This document shows, in pieces, positions 13,639 through 18,864 of a stretch of 18,864 nucleotides of DNA. The stretch spans positions 1-18,864 of the forward strand of contig JBEKZQ010000138.1 of the NCBI GenBank assembly GCA_049509675.1. The letters run 5' to 3'. The stretch's first letter is position 1, and each line of letters opens with the position of its first letter. The notes under the pieces were generated by a model that ran no database searches, was not told the origin of the DNA, and saw only the letters and a program-made list of their open reading frames with translations. The position numbers and the translations under genes are program-made. The DNA is from JBEKZQ01 sp049509675 (GTDB taxonomy: Bacteria; Planctomycetota; Planctomycetia; Pirellulales; Thermoguttaceae).

Positions 13639-16568
13639 CCGTCGGCGAAAACGGCCACGCCCGATTGCTTGGCGGCCTTCAACGCCGAGGCCAGCACCGG
13701 CTCCATCTCCACGGTCTGACCCACCACCAGCACCGCCTCGTACTGCTTCAGTGTGTCGGGCTGGATGTCCTCGGCGAACACGATGTGCGCCGGCCGGTGC
13801 GCGTGCAGACAAGCGACATAGGCCTCCATCACCCGCGCGAAATGCCGCCCCATGATGCCCGTCCAATTGTCGATCTTGTACATCCGCCCGCTGGCCACGA
13901 TGGCCACCTTGTCATGGTTCTGCATGGACACGAGCCAGGGCCCGTACCGGCGGAGCACGGCATTGAGGCTGCGGTAGACGCTGGCGGTGCCGTTCCAGGA
14001 CATGCGCGGGTCGTCGGTGTTGCCCTTGAGGGCAAAATGCCAGGGCGGCACCGGGTCGGAACAACCGACGCCGTCGGCCCCCCGCATCACCATTTGCCAA
14101 AGCGTGGTGAGGATCTGGTCGCCGCTGCCGGCGTCGTTCCAGACCTCCGGATGGCCCCACGCCTTCTTGCCCGGCCGCTTGTAGAAGTCGACGTTGTAGG
14201 GGCCGTGGTACGGCGGCGCGATCTGCTCCCACTGGGCCTGCAGGTCGCTCTCCTGGACGTTGGCAAGCGTGACGGGCGGATAGGAGGCGCAGTTGCGGAA
14301 GGGGCAGGCCACGGAGGTTACCCGGCCGGGGGCCAACTCGCGGAGCTTCGTGGTGAACAGCGCCTGCGCGTCCACGGCATAGGCCAGCCAATAGGCGGCG
14401 ACCTTGTCCAGCACGCCGCTCCACGCCCCGCTGGCAGCCGCCTTCTTCAGCGCCGCCGGGTGGGAATCCTTCTCTCCCACGTTCTTGGCCGCGGTCGTGT
14501 CGCGATCGTCGAACAGCCACCAGTTCGACGCCCAACTCCAGCCGCGGAAGGCCGGATAACCCTTCAGGGCCTCGGTGGTCATGGCCAGGTCCTTGACGAC
14601 CTGCTGGGGCGTGCGCGAGTCGCAGCCGGTGCCGCCCACCGGCAGCCCCGCGTCGTTGCCCATCAGAATGGCCATCTGGCTGATTCCCAAGGCGCTGTAT
14701 CCGCTCATGGCTTGCAGAAATGACGGTGCGGTCACGAGCTTCTCGGGCGCGACGGCGAGCGGATCGGCCTCCAGGGCCTTCATGCGATCGGCAACCTCGG
14801 CACGGGGCGGGGCGAGCGAGAAGTCGACCATTTCCCCGGGGTGGCCGAGGTGATCCACCATCATGTCGAAGCCCAGTCGCTCTGCGCGCCGGAAGGAGGC
14901 CGTGGCAAGGTCCGGCGCATCCCAGGCACTGGCCTGCGGGTAGGTGGGGCGGTAGTCGCCATACATCGTCGTCAATAGCGATGCGGGCCTCATGCCCGGA
15001 CCGATCACCAACGGCTGGCTGACGCAGGTCAAGCCATGGGCGGCAACATCGAGCAGGTACTTGCCCGGCCGCAGCCGCTCGCTGAGCGACTTGGGAAGCG
15101 TGAAGCGGATTTCCTTGGGGTTCACTAAGAAATAAGTTGCAGCAATAGTGGTCTTGGCAGTAGCGAGCGCGTGGGAGCCGTCTCGCAACGTGAGGGTCAG
15201 TTCCGTGTCTTTGGGGGCGCTAGCGCGCAGGTAGACGGTCAGCGGGATCTCTTCACCCCGGCCGAAGTAGACGCGGCCCAGCGCCGTCGCGGCCGCAGCG
15301 CTGCCTTGGGCGCCCGCCGCACGGATTTCCACCAGCGTCTGCACTTTGTACTCGCTCGCTACGGCGCGCTGCTGCCAGGGGGTACACTCGGGCGTTACCT
15401 TGATCTGGTACATCCCGGCAAGGTCCTGGGGAAGGAGCAACTTGTCGTCGGCGAGCTTCAGTTCGCGGTAGTCCAGCACGCCGAAGGGCCGGGCCCACAC
15501 GCGCCAGCGGGGCCTGATCCGCCGGCCGCCGCTGTCGAACTCGATGCGGAAATCGACCGGCTGCCCGGCGATCCACGCGCCGGACTGGGCCGTGACGGTC
15601 AGCCGCTCGTGGTCGATGTTCACCGAACGCTTGAACGCTCCGCTGGCCAGGTCGTACACCTGGAACAACTCGCTAGGATGCCGGCCCCGCAGAACGGCCT
15701 CGCCGCCCCAGAGACGCATGCCGCGGATGCCCTCGGCGAGCTTCCGCTGGGGCGGAATGTTCAGCTTGATTTCCCCGGCCGGTTCGCCGCGGAGCCCCGT
15801 CTTGCGGATCACGCTCTCAAACGCGCCGATCGAATACAACACGCCGTCGGGGTCCACGTCGAAGCCGCCCGAGTCGCCGTCGTCGGTATTGGCGCCGGCG
15901 CCCACGGACCGCTCCCATTGCACTTTGCCGTCGAAGCCCAGGCACTGCACCTCCGGCCGGCCCCAACGGACGAGGAAAAACACCTGCGTCTTTTCGCATA
16001 CGCGGAACCCTTGCACCGTACACTTGTCGATGTGCGGCAGCGCGTAGGCCATGACGATCTTGCCGTCGGCATTGAGTTGCAGAATGCGGTCGCGATGATG
16101 GTCCAGCCCATAGAAGTCGCCGCTGGCCCCGGCCTCGACCGTGGCGGGCGCATCCCAGCCGTCCAGGTCGCTCACGAGGAAATCGGCCACCACCTGGGTC
16201 TTTTGAAACCGCTTGTCGTAGATCGCGACCTGGTGGGAAAAATGGCCGTGGGCAGCGGCGATCAGGCCGCCGGCATCGGCCGTCGCGTTGTGGATCGCCT
16301 CGATCGTCGCCCCGCCCAGCTTGTCCTGGCCGTCGCGGCTGACACGGAGGATGTAGCCGCAGTCCTGCCCGGCCGAAGTGAGATACACCATGCCGTCGCG
16401 CCCGATTGTCAGGCGGGCGCGCTCGCAGTTGAATATGGGGTCCTCGCGCGAGATGATCTGCTGGAGCTTCAGCGGCGCCACGGCTGCCGGCTTGTCGTCG
16501 GCCGCAAGGGAGAAGCAGCACGACAGGATCAGAACACACGCGATCGACTGGAACAGTTGCCGTTTCAT
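13548..16568 (-). CDS. Giant secreted protein, N-terminal portion (propeller, GH-like TIM barrel, GATase-like)
   Basis: The 1006-residue frame starts with a Sec signal (MKRQLFQSIACVLILSCCFSLAA). An NHL/PQQ-like propeller covers about 35-310 (GFDVDPDGVLYSIG, ILQLNADGKIV). Beta domains follow (about 320-530), one carrying an alpha-2-macroglobulin-like extended chain. A TIM-barrel-like region begins near MYGDYRPTYPQ (535) with LGFDMMVDHLG, and has WSWASNWWLF and MRGADGVGCSDPVPPW further on, recalling GH-A and GH42-type barrels. A GATase-like domain (about 895-980: AYVACLHAHRPAHIVFAED, YEAVLVVG, SGVAVFADGTC) matches the beta-galactosidase trimerisation type. Homology stops near residue 979; the last 27 residues are out-of-frame. 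The ATG lies 7 nt after the upstream stop, suggesting coupled translation. The activity is not proven: catalytic residues were not assigned. Confidence 0.82.
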   Translation of the reverse strand: MKRQLFQSIACVLILSCCFSLAADDKPAAVAPLKLQQIISREDPIFNCERARLTIGRDGMVYLTSAGQDCGYILRVSRDGQDKLGGATIEAIHNATADAGGLIAAAHGHFSHQVAIYDKRFQKTQVVADFLVSDLDGWDAPATVEAGASGDFYGLDHHRDRILQLNADGKIVMAYALPHIDKCTVQGFRVCEKTQVFFLVRWGRPEVQCLGFDGKVQWERSVGAGANTDDGDSGGFDVDPDGVLYSIGAFESVIRKTGLRGEPAGEIKLNIPPQRKLAEGIRGMRLWGGEAVLRGRHPSELFQVYDLASGAFKRSVNIDHERLTVTAQSGAWIAGQPVDFRIEFDSGGRRIRPRWRVWARPFGVLDYRELKLADDKLLLPQDLAGMYQIKVTPECTPWQQRAVASEYKVQTLVEIRAAGAQGSAAAATALGRVYFGRGEEIPLTVYLRASAPKDTELTLTLRDGSHALATAKTTIAATYFLVNPKEIRFTLPKSLSERLRPGKYLLDVAAHGLTCVSQPLVIGPGMRPASLLTTMYGDYRPTYPQASAWDAPDLATASFRRAERLGFDMMVDHLGHPGEMVDFSLAPPRAEVADRMKALEADPLAVAPEKLVTAPSFLQAMSGYSALGISQMAILMGNDAGLPVGGTGCDSRTPQQVVKDLAMTTEALKGYPAFRGWSWASNWWLFDDRDTTAAKNVGEKDSHPAALKKAAASGAWSGVLDKVAAYWLAYAVDAQALFTTKLRELAPGRVTSVACPFRNCASYPPVTLANVQESDLQAQWEQIAPPYHGPYNVDFYKRPGKKAWGHPEVWNDAGSGDQILTTLWQMVMRGADGVGCSDPVPPWHFALKGNTDDPRMSWNGTASVYRSLNAVLRRYGPWLVSMQNHDKVAIVASGRMYKIDNWTGIMGRHFARVMEAYVACLHAHRPAHIVFAEDIQPDTLKQYEAVLVVGQTVEMEPVLASALKAAKQSGVAVFADGTCRIWKAIPAWPPTTMPTGEPSSTPRPPR

Positions 16569-16575
16569 GGGAGTG

Positions 16576-17982
16576 TCACTTCTTTCGGAGGTAGAGCACG
16601 GCGTCGCCGGAGAACGGGGCCTTCAGCATGCATTTGGCCCCGCCGCTGACCGTGCCGTTGTCGGTAATGATCATTCCGTCCGCAGGCCGCAGCCACTCGA
16701 CCATCAGCTTGCCTTTCGCTGCGGACAAATCGACCGTCACGTCGCCGCCCTTGGGCAGATAGATCAAGTACTCATCCTGCGGTTGGGCCAGGCAATATCC
16801 GCTGGAAGCCAATTCGCCGTGAGGAACCATTACGGCCAGGTCCATTCGCGTGGCGTAGCGGCGCGTGAGGCCCATGGCCGCACGGAGCGGGTTCCAGTAA
16901 GTGTCGGGCTTGCCGCCGGCCGGGCGATTGCGGCCCGGGTCGTGGCTCGGATCGAGGTAGGGGTCCATGAACAGGCACTGGCTGCCGCGGGTGAAGTTCT
17001 GCCATACCCAGGCCCGCTGGGCCGCGACGCCGTCGGCCTTCAGTCCGATCCAAAAATAGCTGTGGTCGGTGTCGTTGAGCACGACCTTGCGGCCATCGGC
17101 CCCGGGCAGTTTCGCGGCCGGCGAGACCCAGTCGGCCGGGCTGCGATACAATGCGTCGTCGCTGCCGGGCCATTGCGCCGTCATGCCTACGGGGTGTTGC
17201 TTGGCCTTGGCCGCCTCGTAGCGGCGGATCATGAGAATCATGTGGCTCTGCCAGGCGGTGTCGGCCGAACTCGCCGTGTCCTCGTTGCTGATCTCGTAGA
17301 GCACGTTGTCCAGGTCGTTGACGGTGTCGATGACTTTGCGCACGTAGGCTTCCTGCCGGGCGGCGACGGCCGCGTTGGCAAGCGAGTGTACCGCCTTGCC
17401 GCCGCCGTCGATGCCGTTGACGTTGTTCTTCGGATTGAAGGGATGTCCCTGCCACGGGTCGCCGCCCACGTTCCCTTTGCCTTCGATGCTGAACCCGTTG
17501 AAGAGCATGACCGCCGCATAGACGCCGGCTTTGTCGGCCGCCGCGAGCCGGGTCCGCATGCGGTCGAAGCAGGCCTGGTTGAACAGCGTCAGATCGAACT
17601 TGGGCTTGCCGTCCAAGGCCAGGCCCGGCCCGGGGCGCTGGTAGGGCATCGGGCCATAGGAGATCGTGCCTTGCTGCGCGTGGGGGTTCCACGCGCTCTC
17701 CCACGTCCACAGCCGGAAGAAGTTGTGATTGTGCTCGGCCAGGAAAGCCAGGTACTTGTCGAAGTCCATCACCGGCGGCGAAGGCAAGCGGTCGAAGGTG
17801 TAGTCCTGGAAATTGCCCCAGGTGTGGGAGCCGGTCAGGAAGACGGCGTTGCCGCTGCCGTCGGTGAAGTAGCGCGGATTAACCGGATGCACCCGGAGCG
17901 GGCCCCGCGCCGCGGCCGCCGCGGCCGCCGAAGCCAGCAGGGTGACGATCGCAGATGCCGTAAGGCCATGCCTGAAATTCAT
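16576..17982 (-). CDS. Secreted GH-A-like glycoside hydrolase (apiosidase/DUF4038-like) with C-terminal beta domain
   Basis: The 468-residue protein has an Ala-rich signal peptide (1 to about 26). The start of the mature part, HPVNPRYFTDGSGNAVFLTGSHTWGNFQD (32-60), is the opening of a family of TIM-barrel glycosidase-like proteins related to DUF4038. The barrel continues with LAEHNHNFFRLWTWE (81-95), AGVYAAVMLF (152-161) and NLYEISNE-like VLYEISNE (227-234), where N233-E234 matches the GH-A acid/base position. NDTDHSYFWIG (303-313) and RGSQCLFMDPY (332-342) form later barrel strands. Residues 400-468 form a beta-sandwich of the putative collagen-binding type. The ATG follows GAGGAG by about 9 nt. 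Its stop lies 7 nt before the giant gene, so the two are an operon. The substrate is unknown; a second catalytic acid was not securely placed. Confidence 0.8.
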   Translation of the reverse strand: MNFRHGLTASAIVTLLASAAAAAAARGPLRVHPVNPRYFTDGSGNAVFLTGSHTWGNFQDYTFDRLPSPPVMDFDKYLAFLAEHNHNFFRLWTWESAWNPHAQQGTISYGPMPYQRPGPGLALDGKPKFDLTLFNQACFDRMRTRLAAADKAGVYAAVMLFNGFSIEGKGNVGGDPWQGHPFNPKNNVNGIDGGGKAVHSLANAAVAARQEAYVRKVIDTVNDLDNVLYEISNEDTASSADTAWQSHMILMIRRYEAAKAKQHPVGMTAQWPGSDDALYRSPADWVSPAAKLPGADGRKVVLNDTDHSYFWIGLKADGVAAQRAWVWQNFTRGSQCLFMDPYLDPSHDPGRNRPAGGKPDTYWNPLRAAMGLTRRYATRMDLAVMVPHGELASSGYCLAQPQDEYLIYLPKGGDVTVDLSAAKGKLMVEWLRPADGMIITDNGTVSGGAKCMLKAPFSGDAVLYLRKK

Positions 17983-18039
17983 CGCGGGGCTCCTCTGCTG
18001 GCAGGTCTTGAACTGTAACCATTCACGGTCCCGGCTAGA

Positions 18040-18100
18040 GGGGACAGTCCCATTTTCGCGGCAATGCTGCGCATTGCAGGCGAAAATTGGGACAGTCCCC
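18040..18100. repeat. Inverted repeat of the ggggac(a/t)gtcc family in an intra-operon gap
   Basis: Arms ggggacagtcccattttcgc (18040-18059) and the complementary 18080-18100 pair with one bulge. The loop itself holds a perfect gcaatg/cattgc stem (18061-18077). Flanking ttcacgg (18022-18028) and ccgtgaa (18100-18106) extend the structure. It lies in the 181-nt gap between two same-strand genes, where it could reduce read-through or protect an mRNA end. Confidence 0.8.
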
Positions 18101-18163
18101 CGTGAACGCTTGCCTTGAACTTTCTCCGGGCAGATGACATGCTACTATGAGCATTGCTGCAAT

Positions 18164-18864
18164 TCAAGGAACAAGGCCGTTTCCGGGGTTCTCCGCCTTC
18201 CCCTTGGTTGGCCGGTCGACCACGAGCACGGGCGGCGCCATCTTCGCATCGCCCTTGAGATCGACCATGAGGCGATGGTCGGATGTGCTGCAGGTTGTTT
18301 TCACGCCGTCCACGCCGATCGTGTCGACACGCTCGCACATGACGGGCACGCTCACCCGCGCATCGCCCGTGCCGGCGACCGCCCACAGCACCCAGACTCG
18401 GCCGGCTTCGGGCTTGTCGCCGTCGAGGTGTACGAAGGCCGTGGCGCGGCCTTTGGCGACCTGCACCTCGGCAGCGACCGGCCGCATCGGGAAGGGTCGG
18501 GGCAGAGTCTGGAGATACCCGCGCACCGCCGCCCGCTCGCGCTCCGAGGCGTCCATGACACAGACCTTGCGAACCCCGGCGGCAAAGGCCCGCGTGAAGA
18601 ACTGCATGCGCCACGCCGCACGCCGCTCGGCAGACAGCCAGCCGATGAAATCGAAGTTGCCTTCGGTATGCCAGTACTCGCGTTTCCGGGCGTAATGGAA
18701 GCCGGGGGCGCGCGACTCCCATCGGTCGAAGACGCCGCGCATGCTGCCGAGCAGTCGCTCCACGCTGCAATCGGGGTCGCCGAACACCACGGCGAGTCCT
18801 TCGTAAATGTGGAAACTGACGCCGTCCGCCGCGGGGCCGATGGAATAGGGGACGGCGGCTCGGC
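18164..18864 (-). CDS. C-terminal part of a glycoside-hydrolase-like protein, N-terminus outside window
   Basis: The frame is open from the window edge to TGA at 18166-18164, giving about 233 residues. The first half reads like the end of a TIM barrel: IYEGLAVVFGD, a YWHTEGNFDFIGWLS segment whose Glu sits like a GH-A nucleophile strand, then a helix (AAWRMQFFTRAFAAGV) and VCVMDAS. The second half is a beta-rich domain (AEVQVAKGRATAFVHLDG, VWVLWAVAG, HRLMVDLKGD). No exact family is recognised. A different frame over the same stretch is Arg-rich and looks like a shadow. Same strand as the GH-A-like gene downstream, separated by a palindromic repeat, so it is probably the first part of the same carbohydrate-related unit. 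Confidence 0.7.
   Translation of the reverse strand, partial: RAAVPYSIGPAADGVSFHIYEGLAVVFGDPDCSVERLLGSMRGVFDRWESRAPGFHYARKREYWHTEGNFDFIGWLSAERRAAWRMQFFTRAFAAGVRKVCVMDASERERAAVRGYLQTLPRPFPMRPVAAEVQVAKGRATAFVHLDGDKPEAGRVWVLWAVAGTGDARVSVPVMCERVDTIGVDGVKTTCSTSDHRLMVDLKGDAKMAPPVLVVDRPTKGKAENPGNGLVP

Noticed and set aside
13600..13660. Programmed -1 ribosomal frameshift in the giant gene
   Set aside because: No X XXY YYZ slippery heptamer is in the proper frame in the stretch where sense switches frames; kept only as an open possibility, with mutation or sequence error preferred.
10096..13719. A 1207-codon open frame on the plus strand opposite the giant gene
   Set aside because: It is Arg/Gly/His/Val-rich, shows no family signal and overlaps a well-supported protein on the other strand; long antisense frames are expected in GC-rich coding DNA.
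15171..18018. Long plus-strand open frames (15171-16649 and 16378-18018)
   Set aside because: Same shadow character opposite the propeller/TIM-barrel gene and the GH-A-like gene; no ribosome site and low-complexity composition.
17979..18770. Alternative minus-strand frame over the partial gene at the right edge
   Set aside because: It is Arg/Ala-rich without fold-like pattern, whereas the 18164-18864 frame shows alternating strands and helices and a TEGN motif.

Overview
The window looks like a GC-rich chromosome fragment of a planctomycete (Pirellulales-like). Four things suggest this: twin-arginine (Tat) signal Gfo/Idh/MocA and heparinase-type proteins, a DUF2961/GH172 protein, very large secreted multidomain proteins with propeller domains, and several families of palindromic repeats scattered between genes. 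The assignment rests on recognised family habits and was not tested by a search. No rRNA, tRNA, CRISPR array, transposase, integrase or phage gene was seen.

Layout. At 1-1307 (minus) is a Gfo/Idh/MocA oxidoreductase with a Tat signal, cut at its C-terminus by the window edge. At 1308-1924 is a repeat-filled gap holding a 343-bp imperfect inverted repeat. At 1925-3453 (plus) is a two-gene unit: a small three-helix membrane protein, then a protein joining a ClpA/ClpC-type N-domain to four membrane helices with no ATPase. At 3454-3669 is a hairpin-rich convergent gap. At 3670-4722 (minus) is a uroporphyrinogen-decarboxylase-like protein. A 459-bp divergent gap with repeats and a candidate promoter leads to a Tat-exported heparinase II/III-like protein (5182-7044) and a secreted DUF2961/GH172-type protein (7223-9256). 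After another repeat-rich gap comes a lipoprotein with one phospholipase D HKD motif (9639-10295).

From 18864 down to 10299 everything reads on the minus strand, apparently as one transcription unit. It comprises the C-terminal part of a glycoside-hydrolase-like protein, a secreted GH-A-like protein with a C-terminal beta domain, a giant secreted protein of about 2,000 residues, and a small lipoprotein. The giant protein combines a propeller, a TIM barrel, a GATase-like domain, Ig-like segments, a PQQ-type propeller and discoidin-like domains. It is split near 13,620-13,640 by a reading-frame change.

Functionally, most genes point to extracellular or periplasmic breakdown of complex carbohydrate: heparinase-like, GH172, GH-A-like and discoidin-bearing proteins, plus an exported sugar-type oxidoreductase. 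The most unusual items are the split giant gene, a palindromic repeat lying in frame inside it, the Clp-N/membrane fusion, and nested hairpin repeats conserved between two gaps.
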